Below, in pieces: positions 11,955 to 24,500 of a DNA stretch of 64,000 bases. This DNA comes from Patagioenas fasciata (taxonomy: Eukaryota; Chordata; Aves; Columbiformes; Columbidae). The stretch covers positions 125,780,661 to 125,844,660 of the forward strand of contig NC_092522.1 of the NCBI RefSeq assembly GCF_037038585.1, read 5' to 3'. Position 1 is the stretch's first letter; every line of letters starts with the position of its first letter. Both the position numbers and the translations under genes were made by a program. The notes beneath the pieces are model-generated. The model searched no databases, had not been told where the DNA came from, and was given only the letters and a program-made list of their open reading frames with translations.

Positions 11955-12051
11955 CCACGCCGGGGCTCTGCGGCGAGCCGCGGGCGCGCGCCGCCCGCCC
12001 CTCCCCTCCTCCAGCCCCGCTGCGGCCAGGGCCGCGTGCGTGCGTGCGTGC

Positions 12052-12059
12052 TGACGTCA
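12052..12059. promoter_or_regulatory. CRE palindrome TGACGTCA, copy 3
   Basis: A perfect CREB/ATF site about 410 bp upstream of the RAB10 ATG, next to a short run of TGCG repeats (about 12036-12050). Confidence 0.6.
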
Positions 12060-12221
12060 GCGCGTGCGCGCCCCCGGGCGGAGGCCTGCGCGGTGAGCGA
12101 GCGGCGCGCGCAGCCTGAGCGGAGCCGCCGCGCCCGGGGCCGCACCGAGCGGAGCGCACCCAGCGGGCCGGGCCGAGCGCACCGGGCCGGGCCGAGCCGA
12201 GCGCAGCCGCGCCGCGGGGTT

Positions 12222-12251
12222 ATGAGGGCGGGCGCCGCCGCCTCCCCGTGA
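12222..12251 (+). other. Short upstream ORF in the RAB10 5' leader (MRAGAAASP)
   Basis: ATG with G at -3, nine codons, then TGA, 217 bp before the RAB10 start. It matters only if transcription starts upstream of 12222, which is not known. It would be a small regulatory uORF, not a conserved peptide. Confidence 0.4.
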
Positions 12252-12467
12252 GGAGCAGCGGGCTGCGGGGAGCGCGCCAGGCGCCGGGGCCGCCCCGCGG
12301 CAGGAAGCCATTTTGTGGGCCCCCCTTCCTCCTCCTTCGCCGCCTTCGCGGGCGGCGCGGCCGGTGCTGCCGGCCGGTGAGCGGGCGGGGCCGCGGCGGG
12401 AGCCCCCGGGCAGCCAGGGCGGCGGGGCCGAGCCGGGGCCCGCAGCGGGCGGCGGCCGCGCCTCCCC

Positions 12468-12594
12468 ATGGCGAAGAAAACCTACGACCTGCTGTTCAAG
12501 CTGCTGCTCATCGGGGACTCGGGGGTCGGCAAGACCTGCGTGCTCTTCCGCTTCTCCGACGATGCCTTCAACACCACCTTCATCTCCACCATCG
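12468..12594 (+). CDS. RAB10: RAB10 coding exon 1 (residues 1-42 plus first base of codon 43)
   Basis: The exon encodes [16 protein letters not shown] at the N-terminus, then the P-loop and most of the switch I region to ISTI. It ends in phase 1 at ATC-G, followed by the donor GTCAGT at 12595. It lies inside a CpG-rich promoter island. The alternative reading straight through the donor gives a low-complexity Pro/Arg tail and is not protein-like. Confidence 0.97.
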
Positions 12595-15500
12595 GTCAGT
12601 GCTCCGCGCCCCGGGCCCCGCCCTCCCCGCAGCTCCCGCGGGACCCCGGCCCCCGCCGCTTCGCCTCCTCGCCCCGCCGTGCAACCCGGGGGCCCCGCCG
12701 CGCCCGGACGGGTTCGCGGAGCCCGCAGTGCCGCCGCTGCCCTGGCCCCGGGTGACCCTCCCCGGCCGCCCTGCCAGCTCGGCCCGCGCCCCGGGCCAGC
12801 ACGGAGCCCACCTGGCCCCTTCCGTCACGGGCGCTCCGCCCCGGGGGCGCTCGGCCCCGCGGAGCTGCCATCGCCGCCCTCGCCCCGGCAGGAGCGCTGG
12901 GGGCTGACGTCCCCCGGTGCGCCCGCCTGCCCTGCCCTGCGTGCCCGGGGCTCCCGGCAGAGCTGGCGTGACCCCGTCGGTGCGCAGCTCTGCCAGCCGG
13001 TGCCCTCGGCGTCGCCGTGCGTCCTCCTGTCTGTCCCTGTCTGTCCGACCTGCGCTGTGCGACTCCCCCGTGCCTTTCTCCCCAGGGGTGTCAGGGCGTT
13101 TCTCCCGCACGCTGTCTTGTTTTGCAGATGCAGAGTTCAGGTCAGCAGCTCCTGACCTTCTTGGTGGCTGACTCTGGCAATTTAGGAGAATTGGCGCCTC
13201 TGCTCTCTCTTGCAGCGCCCGCTGGTGCAGCGTGTGCAGACACCTACCACGTACCTGGAGAAGAGGGGCACTGGGCGGGGGGACTGCGCTGGATCTGCAT
13301 TTTGTGCTTGATAGAACTCCTCTAAATGCCTGGCCACACAACTGTTCACTGAGGCTGGAGAACACAGCATCGGTGCAAATCCTAGTGCTAGGTGTAAGTA
13401 CACTCTGTGTACTTCCCCAGCGGTGTCGAAATGCCACCCTAAAAGTTGCAGCTGAGGCTACAAAATGCAAAAAGAGGCGCTTAAGCAAGCCGTGGGTAAC
13501 TGGAAGGGCAAAAAGCTCATCTGGGGGACAACAAAGCGTCAAGACCCAGCTGTTGCATAAAAGCTCTTTGGGCCTCAAGTGAGGGCTCTGCTGGGTTGTT
13601 TGGGGGCGCAGGTGGCAGCCACTTTATCTTGTCCCTCGCAGCGCATACCTTGACTCTGGAAGGCTGTATTTCTCCTGCTGCCCTGGCCCTCGTGTAATTC
13701 TGCGCTGCTTGGCAGATTCTCGCCTGGATCACATGGCATTTGTTGCTTTCTGAGCTTGCTGGGGAGGTTTATTTCAATTCTCAAAGTTAAAAATAGTCGA
13801 TGCCTTAGCTGAGGAGTCAGCGGATACATGGTGGCTCTTGCTCCAGAGAATTTGCGCCTTTAGCGAGCAGTGATTTTTAGCAGTTAGTACCGGTTCTTGG
13901 CCTAACTCTGCAGTGTTTTGAGTGTTGAAGCAGAATAACGTCAGGTTTAGCAGCAGTGTGCACGTGCAGAGTTCGGCAGCGCTTCTGAACAGTCAGACCA
14001 ACACAGACCAGTCTGGGGTACGTGTCCAGCAGAAAGCAGAGTTTGATTTCTGAAATTCGGAGCTAGTTGTCTAGATTCGGCAGCTGTGACACGGCTTGAT
14101 GAGCAGCTGGTGTGCCAGACTTGCGTCCTCGCACTGGAATTCAGCGCAAATAGATTTTCGGTGTGGTGCTGAATTCCAGGTGCTCAACTGCACAAAGATG
14201 GCTCGGCTGTGTGTGCCCCTTCCTCCTGTGAGTAGCGGGTGGGTGAGGAAGCCTGGGGGAAGGTGTCAGTCGGAAGGGAAACTGCACATTAGTGCCTTTA
14301 AAAAGCAGCCCATACGTGAGAGAAGAGCCTTAAAACACCTGTCCACGTAGTTGTTCTCTGCATTATTACAAACAAGTGACCGAATAATCGATTTGCCTGA
14401 AAATCTGCTCTCCGCCGGTCCCTCCGGTTCCGGACTCTGGGGCCGTGGTGCCGCGGGTGCCCCGTACCTGCGCAGGGATCCCCTGCAGCCACTGTGAGCA
14501 GCGCTGGGTCTGCAGCAGGGAGAGCGGAGCTTCAGGGAACCTTCACCCCGCTCTTTGACCTGTACCTACCAGGAAATACAATTTCCCAAGCACTTAGGTG
14601 CGCAGTCAGTGGCCCTGAAGGTTACTGGCCTGTGGGCTGAGCCTCTCCTTATATTAAATAAAAACCAAACCCTCGTTAGCTCTGATTCATGCTTTGGTGT
14701 TTGCACCGAGCCCCACCAGGAACCTGGGACAGTCAGGCTTGTAAAACGTGTGGCAGGGGCTGGGTCAGGCTCTCTGGCCTCAGAGAACATCGAAACTGGT
14801 CCGTGGATGGAAAATACGAGTGGTGGGAAGGGGGTTAATTCTATAAAACCAGAGGCTCGTCTGCATACGTCAGTGAAGATACAATAGTAATGCATTTCAA
14901 CTTTACGTTAGTCATTTATACTCACTTTCGTCTTCACACATTTTAAGGAGTGCCGAAGCGGGATCCACGGTGGCAGTTTGGAAATAACTCACTGCGCATG
15001 TAACTCGGTGTAGTGTCTTGAACATGGGGCTTTGAGTCGCTCCAATCTAATGTTTCCTGCGAAAACAAGAGGGAAGCTTTTGGATGCGACGGGGTGGACG
15101 TGTGGATGGTTTCATGACCCTGTCCAGAAGTGCTATAAATAATCTGGATGGCTCTTCCGCAAGAATCCCTAAGTCATCGTAACCTCCCTGGGGAGCAGGG
15201 GCCTCGGCCTCGCGCCGCGGTGCTGCTTTCAGGTAGAAAGGGAATAAATGTTGGAAGACTTAGTCTGTCACAGACCATTTGTGTTTTTAAGAGCTCTTCA
15301 GTCCACTCGTGCTAACAGCAGGTTCGCTTTATTTTGAATATTAAAAACATTAGTGTAAGTAGCTTCCAGTCAGTGCATACTTGAGCTCTGACTTTCCTTT
15401 AGTGATTCTTTATTGGCACTCGCCGTGTGTCACTGATGACAGCCTGAAGTGAACGGAGAGCGACGCAGGGGCCGCCTGGCGCTGGCTGCCGGGCCCCGGC

Positions 15501-18500
15501 GGGACAGGGCCTGTTCTTACAGGGCTGTCCGGCTCACGGTTGGAATATCCAAACCGAACCCATGCACGTAATTGCCATTGTTTGACTAAGTAAAATGCAA
15601 ATGGAGATGAGTCACCAGCAGAATGTTTTCCCATGCGGTGTGAGTACCTGTGGCGGGGCGCTGAGGGATGGAGCGTGTGCTGCTGGGTCAGGCTCTCCTG
15701 GTCCCATGCGGTGTGAGCAGCTCTGGTGGGCGCTGAGGGATGGAGCGTGTGCTGGTGAGCGGGTCAGGCTCTCCTGGTCCCATGCGGTGTGAGCAGCTCT
15801 GGTGGGCGCTGAGGGATGGAGCGTGTGCTGGTGAGCGGGTCAGGCTCTCCTGGTCCCATGCGGTGTGAGCAGCTCTGGTGGGCGCTGAGGGATGGAGCGT
15901 GTGCTGGTGAGCGGGTCAGGCTCTCCTGGTCCCATGCGGTGTGAGCAGCTCTGGTGGGTGCTGAGGGATGGAGCGTGTGCTGGTGAGCGGGTCATGCTCT
16001 CCTGGTCCTCACCACACCAGGGCCACCACTGTGTCGGGTGTTTCTGCTCGTGCTGGCGGCAGCTCCGCAATCCAGAGGCAGGAGAACGAGCGGGGTGGTG
16101 GGAGGTTGGGTCACCCTGTGGTTTATTCTGAACACGGCAAGTTCTTGGTGCCGAAACTCTGGTGTTTTAAATGCGAAGGTGGGATGAAATCCTTTGGTTT
16201 TTTCTCGTTTTTAAATTTTATTTCTTTCAGCTTTATTGGGGTGATTTTGAGTTGTGAAGCCCTTGCTTTGGAATCATTGCATATTGGAACATTTAAGCAG
16301 TGAGTTTAAAAAAAAAAGAAGTCTTCAGGTATCAAAAAGCATAAACATGACAGATTTCTTTGTGCATCTTGTGAGGATTTGTTTGCCCACGATTGTGATA
16401 AATTGGTATTTGAAAGGAAGGAGTCCCAGATAGAGAATGGAGAAAAACTTTGTCAAGCGTAAGAAAACAAACTAGGGGGATGTTTTGTTCTGAACTGTGA
16501 AAATGCTTTTAGCTGTGTGGTGGTTGTAATGGAGTTGGAAGAAGCAAGTTCTGGGGTGCACAGGAGTGTGACAGGAGCAGGTGGAAGTGCTGGCTCGCTT
16601 GTTCCTCCGTCCTTCTGCCGTCTGTCACCTGTGGCTGGTCGGGCAGTGGAGCTGCGGGTGCATGGGGTGGTCTGCGCGGTGCCCGTCGGTGGGTGAGGCT
16701 GCAGCCCCCTCATGGGATGCTCATTTCTTTAACAGAGCTGTATTTCAGCAGCGGGTGCATGGGGTGGTCTGCGCGGTGCCCGTCGGTGGGTGAGGCTGCA
16801 GCCCCCTCATGGGACGCTCATTTCTTTAACAGAGCTGTATTTCAGCAGCGGGTGCATGGGGTGGTCTGCGCGGTGCCCGTCGGTGGGTGAGGCTGCAGCC
16901 CCCTCATGGGATGCTCATTTCTTTAACAGAGCTGTATTTCAGCAGCGGGTGCATGGGGTGGTCTGCGCGGTGCCCGTCAGTGGGTCAGACTGCAGCCCCC
17001 TCATGGGATGCTCATTTCTTTAACAGAGCTGTATTTCAGCAGCGGGTGCATGGGGTGGTCTGCGCGGTGCCCGTCGGTGGGTGAGGCTGCAGCCCCCTCA
17101 TGGGATGCTCATTTCTTTAACAGAGCTGTATTTCAGCAGCGGGTGCATGGGGTGGTCTGCGCGGTGCCCGTCGGTGGGTCAGACTGCAGCCCCCCCGTGG
17201 GACGCTCATTTCTTTAACAGAGCTGTATTTCAGCAGCGGGTGCATGGGGTGGTCTGCGCGGTGCCCGTCGGTGGGTGAGGCTGCAGCCCCCTCATGGGAC
17301 GCTCATTTCTTTAACAGAGCTGTATTTCAGCAGCGGGTGCATGGGGTGGTCTGCGCGGTGCCCGTCGGTGGGTCAGACTGCAGCCCCCCCATGGGATGCT
17401 CATTTCTTTAACAGAGCTGTATTTCAGCAGCGGGTGCATGGGGTGGTCTGCGCGGTGCCCGTCGGTGGGTGAGGCTGCAGCCCCCTCGTGGGACGCTCAT
17501 TTCTTTAACAGAGCTGTATTTCAGCAGCGGGTGCATGGGGTGGTCTGCGCGGTGCCCGTCAGTGGGTCAGCTGCAGCCGCCCCCTGCAGGACGCCGATTC
17601 CTTTAACAGAACTATTTCTCAGCTGAGCGGGATCCGCTCCCTGATCTGACTTCTTATGTCACCACAAAAACCTGCACTGGCAGCGCGCGCAGGGCATCCG
17701 GGGACATGGGAACACGGGGGTAGGTGTCACTCGTGAAAATTCACTGTCAGAGCTGCAGTTCCACAATACAAAGCGCTTGGCAGCGGCGCCGGTGCCTGGT
17801 GTTCCCTCTTCCCTGCCCCAGCGTGAAACAAGCCCTGCACTGGGCTTGCTCCTCTCCCTGCGCTGCTGCTGCCGCTGCCTCAGGGTAACGCCAGTTGGCA
17901 GGGCCGAGAACGCTGCTGAAATCCGTACGCGGGCACATCCCGGCAGCGGCAGTGCGGGACACAGACCCGGCTGCTCCTGTTCGTTTGCCCTTGCACTCAC
18001 GGGCTGTTTGTGTTCCACTGTCACCACGAGGCAGCTGGTACCTCAACGTGTTAATACGACCCAAAGGCGCAGAGAGGAACGGGACGGAGCGTGCGGAGGT
18101 TGGAGACGCAGAGGAACGGGACGGAGCGTGCGGAGGTTGGAGACACAGAGGAACGGGACGAAGCCTGCAGAGGTTGAAGACACAAGAACGGGACGGAGCG
18201 CGCGGAGGTCGGAGACGCGGAGAGGAACGGGACGGAGCGTGCGGAGGTTGGAGACACAGAGGAATGGGACAGAGCGTGCGGAGGTTGGAGACACAGAGGA
18301 ACAGAACAGAGCATGCGGAGGTTGGAGACACAGAGGAACGGGGCGGAACCTGCAGAGGTTGGAGACGCAGAGGAATGGGACGGAGCGCGCGGAGGTCGGA
18401 GACGCGGAGAGGAACGGGACGGAGCACGTGGAGGTTGGAGACGCAGAGGAATGGGATGGAACCTGCAGAGGTTGGAGACGCGGAGAGGAACGGGACGGAG

Positions 18501-21500
18501 CGCGTGGAGGTTGGAGACGCAGAGGAATGGGACGAAGCCTGCAGAGGTTGGAGACACACACAGAGGAACGGGACGGAGCGTGCGGAGGTCGCAGATGTGG
18601 AGAGGAACGGAACGGAGCGCGCAGAGGTCGCAGACGCAGAGGAACGGGACGGAACCTGCGGAGGTTGGAGACACACACAGAGGAACGGGATGGAGCGTGC
18701 GGAGGTCGCAGACGCAGAGGAACGGGATGGAGCATGCGGAGGTTGAAGACACACGCAGAGGAACGGGACGGAGCGCATGTCGGAGACGCAGAGAGGAATG
18801 GGACGGAACCTGCGGAGGTTGGAGACGCGGAGAGGAACGGGACGGAGCCTGCGGAGGTCGCAGATGCAGAGAGGAACGGGACGGAGCGCGTGGAGGTCGG
18901 AGACGCGGAGAGGAACGGGACGGAGCGCGCAGAGTTCGGAGACACGGAGAGGAACGGGACGGAGCGCGCGGAGGTCGCAGACACGGAGAGGAACGGGACG
19001 GAGCCTGTGGAGGTCGCAGATGCAGAGAGGAGCGGGACGGAGCCTGCGGAGGTCGCAGATGCAGAGAGGAGCGGGACGGAGCCTGCGGAGGTCGCAGATG
19101 CAGAGAGGAGCGGGACGGAGCCTGCGGAGGTCACAGATGCAGAGAGGAACGGGACAGAGCGCGTGGAGGTCACAGATGCAGAGAGAAACGGGACGGGGCG
19201 CGCGGAGGTCGGCTGCTCCAGTTAAGCCAGCGCCATGTCCAGGAGGACGTTGAGCTGTCACTTCAGCTGTAGGTGGCAAAGATAAAGAGCGGGTGACGTC
19301 GGTGACGTTCTCTGGGACAAAGCGTGTTTCAGGTTGGGTTTGCAGCTTCTTGTGACAGGCTGTCCGAATAATCCCCGCTCTGCGCTTGAGTTGTACACAA
19401 CCAAATGAAACGCTGGTTGATGGTGGTAGAAAACTTGCTCAGACAGGGATGCAACCTTCGTTCTGAAACCGAGGGCTGTCCTTTGGTGCCTCGTTGAGTG
19501 CTGAGCATGACTGTGGGGTGCAGAGAAGTTGTTTCCTCTCGAGTTCTTGTTTTACCTCTTTAGAGAGAAAAACCGTTACTCCCCTCTCCTTTTCCTGAGA
19601 AAACGCTCAATCTTTTCTACCCTTAACATCAATATTGATACTGAATTAGAGAATTGTTTGAGAGTCTGCTGATACAGCTTCATCAGGAGATAGGAAGAAA
19701 TACCCTAAATGGAGGGGTTTTTAAGGCTGTGCTGCACAGCTGCTGCCCGCAGTGCAGTGGTGCTGTGCGCGGGGTTTGCCGGGGCGGGCGGTGCTGTGCG
19801 CGGGGTTTGCCGGGGCGGGCGGTGCTGTGCGCGGGTTTACCGGGTCGGGCGGTGCTGTGCGTGGATTTACCCACTCGCTGCGGCGCGTTGGTGCGGGTTG
19901 GCAGAGCAGAGTCCCCCAGCAGCAGCGCTGCCCGTTGTGCCGCGGGACCTCCTGGCGACGCGTGCCAAGGGTTCCAGCTGATTCCGGGTGTCCCTGATGC
20001 GGGGTAAGTCAGGCACCTCGGAAACGCCTGGTGAAAAACGGGCTGGTGGAATTCCCGGCGCTGTGGGAATTCCCTGTGTGGCCCAGGGGAAACAGGAAGA
20101 AGAGCGGAGCTGCTGTGCAAGTTTTCTTGACTGTTTGGTGTTTCAGTACGGCCTGACTGCGTGGGCTTTTCTCTTCTGTGTGGGTTTAACTAGAAGTCTT
20201 GTGTGGGTTTAACTATAAGTCTCTGCATGTTTTTGTTCTTTTCCGTAGCTAAAACAACTCGAGGCTTTCTTCCCCTCTGGGATTGTGACTGTTTCATGCT
20301 GCGTAACCTGGAGAAATACCCATTTGTGCCTTGCATTTCCAGAATGTGACTCACTGCTCCCCGCGAGAGGCCTGTCTGCTCGCTCCCTGCCGTTAAGCAC
20401 GGAATACCGGCACTGCCGTCCGTGCCGTGCGGCCCTTTCGCCAGGGAGCGTTTCAACGCGGTGTTCTTTCCTGTGTGCACCGATGGTTGGCTCTCCGGAT
20501 CCTGCGCCAAGGCAGCTGCGGGATGGTGGGAGCGCAGCAAAGGCCTCTTGCTGGTAACACGGTGTGGCGTGCCGGCGGCTCCCTCGGTACCGGGACAGCG
20601 CTGGCCCCGGTGGGCGGCTGTCCTGGCCCAAGATCTGAGTGTCTCAACCCTCAAACGTGGTTGTGAAGATGGGTGGTACTGTGATACCTCCAGGTGTTTG
20701 TTTAGGTTAGGTCGGGTGTGCTACCGCTTCCTTGTCTGCCCTTTGATTTATGCAGCTATCGAAAGGTTCATTAAAGCTGATCTTGTCAGGTTGTCTCATC
20801 AGTGGCTTCTGAGATCAAACTCGTGTGCCTGCTTCGTGGCAACATCGACTGAGCAGTGTGCACCTGGTCCTGGCTAAGAACTTGTTCTGCAGTCTGAGAT
20901 GATTATGTCTTAACTCGATCATACCACCATTCTAGTCTTCTAAAGTAAAGGTGATTTTACATTTTAGTTCAGATGTTCAGTTATGAACTTCAGGCGCATT
21001 AATTAACCTGTCGATGTGCCGAGTGTCATCTGTCTGCCCTTCCAACCATGGGATGTTACCTGTGCGCCCCCAGCACCACCTCCCTGCCTTCCCTGACGCG
21101 CCTCGCTTGTCTGCACTTCTTCATCTGCTTTAGCATTGCACATCTCTGTGCCGAGGGTGGGGAGAGAGGTGGTGGATGAACCATCCCTGAGACATCCCAG
21201 GCCAGGCTGGACGGGCTCTGAGCAACCTGAGCTGGTGCAGATGTCCCTGTCATGGCAGGGGGACTGGAGAGCTGGGAAGGTCCCTTCCCACCCTGTGGGC
21301 TCTGGGACTGGTGTGAGGCAAAGTAAGAAGCTCCATCCCCGGCAGTACGAACGCCTGCCACGTTGGAGGATGCAGAGATGTGTGTCTTAGGTATAGCTGT
21401 CTAATTGTTGGGTGAATTAATCCCACCAACGCTTCTGTTTCGCGAAGCATGCTTTGAAATGCTTTCATCTCAACATAGTGGTTTGATCTTGGCAGTAAAC

Positions 21501-24500
21501 AACTGAACTCTTTTTTTAGCTACTCAAGTTTCTGGCAAAACCAAAGATGAGTACTGGCTGGTCCTTCGGGTTTTGTGCTTGACGTCGGTGTCTGCGACCA
21601 GGAGTGGGAGCTCTCTGTGAAACCTGGTGCTGCGTATTCCTGCTGCAGTGAGCAGAACTGGTGAAATGCTGGGAGGGAGGCTCAGAAACTCCACCGCTGG
21701 TGTCTGCTCGATCATGGTGCCCATGTGCCACAGGGCTGGTGTCCCCGCGTGCCGGAGACCCCGACCCAGCCGGAGAGCCAGGAGGAGGCGACTGGCCACG
21801 CTGGGTCCTGGCGTTTGCCGAGGTGCTGCTGGGAGCAGGAAGCAGCGGACACAAGTCCCAGTAGGGAAAGTTCCACCTGGGTTTTGGGAAGAATGGTGCC
21901 GAAGGTGATCAGTGACTGGAAATGCAGGGTCAATGGGACCACTGGCCCCGGCAAGCCAGGGTGGGTGGCCCTGCTGCATGTTCAGGCCACGCTCGGTGCT
22001 CCAGCACCCGCCCGGGCCCACTGACGGACCCGAGCAGCACAGGAGCTGGGCTGGGGGCCCCGTTCCCAGGGGCACAGAGCTGCTGCTGGATCCCATTGCA
22101 AGCGCTGCAGTCCAGAGAGGTTCCTGCTGGATGTCTCCTCTGGATCTGCAGAGCACTGGGTAATGGCCAGCAGCTTTTAAAGAGCTTCTGATAAAGTTGC
22201 ATCTCCAGAGGCAGGAGAACCAGCCGGTAGGGAAGGTGTGTGTTGTGTTGCTGGTAAGGAAGGCGTGTGAGGTGTTGCTCCGAGCGTGTCCAGGTTCCTC
22301 TCGCCTCTGCAGAGCTCGGCGCGGCTGCAGGCTCCGAGCAGGCGCCCCACGCTCGGGCTGCTGCCAGCACTGTGGTTTCTCACCCTGCAACCCAGCGGTG
22401 CTGCAGGTCCAGCTGGTGGCAAAGCTTTGCTTTAACCTCATTTCTTGCTGTGTAAAACCTGCTGACATTTTCTGATAGTCCTGCTCAATATCGTAACCAG
22501 GTGCTTTGTCACAGGACAGATGTGGGACACGAGGAGCTGGAGCGGGAGGGCTGGCTGTTCCACCGCTCCTGGCTCCTTCAGCGCAGAGGGACGTGGGTTT
22601 GTTCCAAGAGAACTGAATCACAGGCCCAGCCTGGCTGGGTTGGGCTCTCTGTAGATCCCCAGCCCCACCTGCTCACACGGGGTCACCGGAGCAGATCCCG
22701 CAGGGTCACCGGAGCAGGTCACACAGGTGGGTCCAGGGGTTTGAATGTCTCAGAGAAGGAGACTCCACACCCGCTCTGGGCAGCCTGGGCCAGGCTCTGG
22801 CACCTCCCAGCAAAGAAGTTTCTGCTCATGTTCACATGGAGCCTCCTGTGTTTCAGTCTGTGCCCGTTGCCCCTCACCCTGGCATTGGGCACCACTGAAC
22901 AGAGTCTGCTCCATCCCCTGACACCCCCCCTGAGCTATTGATCATTGATCACATCCCTCTCAGCTTCTCTTCTCCACTCAGCAGCCCCAGCTCTCTCAGT
23001 CTCCTCATCACAAAGATGCTGCAGACCCCTCAGCATCTCTGTGTCCCTCCCTGGACTCTGCAGTGACTCCTGGTCCTTGTCCCGGGGAGCCCAGCACTGG
23101 ACACAGTGACTCCGGGAGTCCCCGTGGTTGCCCTGCCCTGTCTGTTCTCATTGTCTGGTGGCATCGAGCCTTTCCCGGAGCCGAGAGCGGGTGCTGGCGC
23201 AAGGCTCTTCTACCTGAGGAGGTGTCACCAGCCTTGTTACTGTGGGCAGCAAACCGAGGGATCCGAAGGAGCCTTGCGGCTGCAGCGCTGCCCTGGGAGA
23301 GCCGGTGTTTTGGGGTAACAATGACCTGATTCTGGGCGTGTCGGGTGACATTCTTCCAGTTTTTCCAGCCTTTCAAAGCTGCGTAATTCTTGTTTCTCAG
23401 GCTCTCTCTATGAGGTCATTTTGAGTGTTGCAGTATCGGTAACAGCTAAAAAACCTGATGAAACTTGCAATAACTGTGGTGCTTCTGGGCAATAGTGTAG
23501 CAATAGGCCTTTTGGGTTTTTTCCTACCTTTTTTTCTGCTTATTGGCCTGAGAACGGTGCCATTCGCCTTCTCACCGGAGAGCTGAGAGTGGGGTAGAAC
23601 CATGTAATCCGTGATCTGAGACAAGGGAGCTGCAGGAACTTGTGCAGTCACACTGTGCCATGTAGCTCCGGGTCTGGACGTTTTCTTACAGATTCCTAGA
23701 GCCTGGTTCAAACCAAAGACAAGGACCTGCTGCCCTGCTTTGACTCTGGGAAGTCTCTGTGTTTGCCGAAAGGTCATAATTTAAAGCTTTTTCTGAAAGT
23801 TAGGGATTGGATAGTGGATATTCAGTAACCGAAAAATACCCTAAATCATATGGCGAGTGCTTCAGTTCAATGAGGTGGGGTTGTGGTGCAAGCAGAGGAG
23901 CTTTGGGGTTGAATGTGCTGTGTTTAACCCTGGACCCAAGGCTGTTCTCTGGAGGTAAAGGCCGTGTATTCTGTATTGAGATCTGACCGTGCAAGGGCCG
24001 GGTCCCGCGGATCTCCAGCGCTCGTTGGGGCGCGATGGCTCTGGAGCGCGGTGCTGGTGCGGTAGTGATGGCAAAGCTCCGCCTGCGGCCGCACCGTGCT
24101 CCGGGTGGCTTGTCCTGCGGTCCTTTCATAGAGGATGGTCACGTTTTCTGTTGATAATGAAGGAAACTTGTTTCTCCAGCAATAAGTAGTCACAGGCACG
24201 TGTGCTTGCTGGTGGGCTGTCTGACCAGAGAAAGCACCCAAAGGTCCATGTGCAGCAACCACCTGCCCCCATTGAGCTGCAGTGGCCGTGGAACTCCAGA
24301 CCTGCTGTCAAGCACATAAAGCATTGAAAGCTTTAATGTCTCGGGTATCGACGGTGACTGCGTTGTGCACACAAACGTTGGAGTCCGTTTGGGAACAAGT
24401 GGCGAGTGGCTGTCAGACGAGGAGATCCCGGTGCGGGACCCGTGGTGCGTTTGGTGTGTTTCGGGACAGCCCCAGCGTGTTCCAGCAGGCGTCCTGCTCC

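Larger units (their letters stand above)
11800..12467 (+). promoter_or_regulatory. RAB10: RAB10 CpG-island promoter and 5' UTR
   Basis: A very CpG-rich, TATA-less stretch directly upstream of the RAB10 start codon. It contains a CCAAT box (11851-11855), an ETS-like ACTTCCGG (11878-11885), GC boxes near 11911-11932, three perfect cAMP-response palindromes TGACGTCA (11808-11815, 11947-11954, 12052-12059) and a YY1-like GCCATTTT at 12307-12314. The transcription start is not visible from sequence alone. By layout I infer it between about 12,060 and 12,300. Confidence 0.8.
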
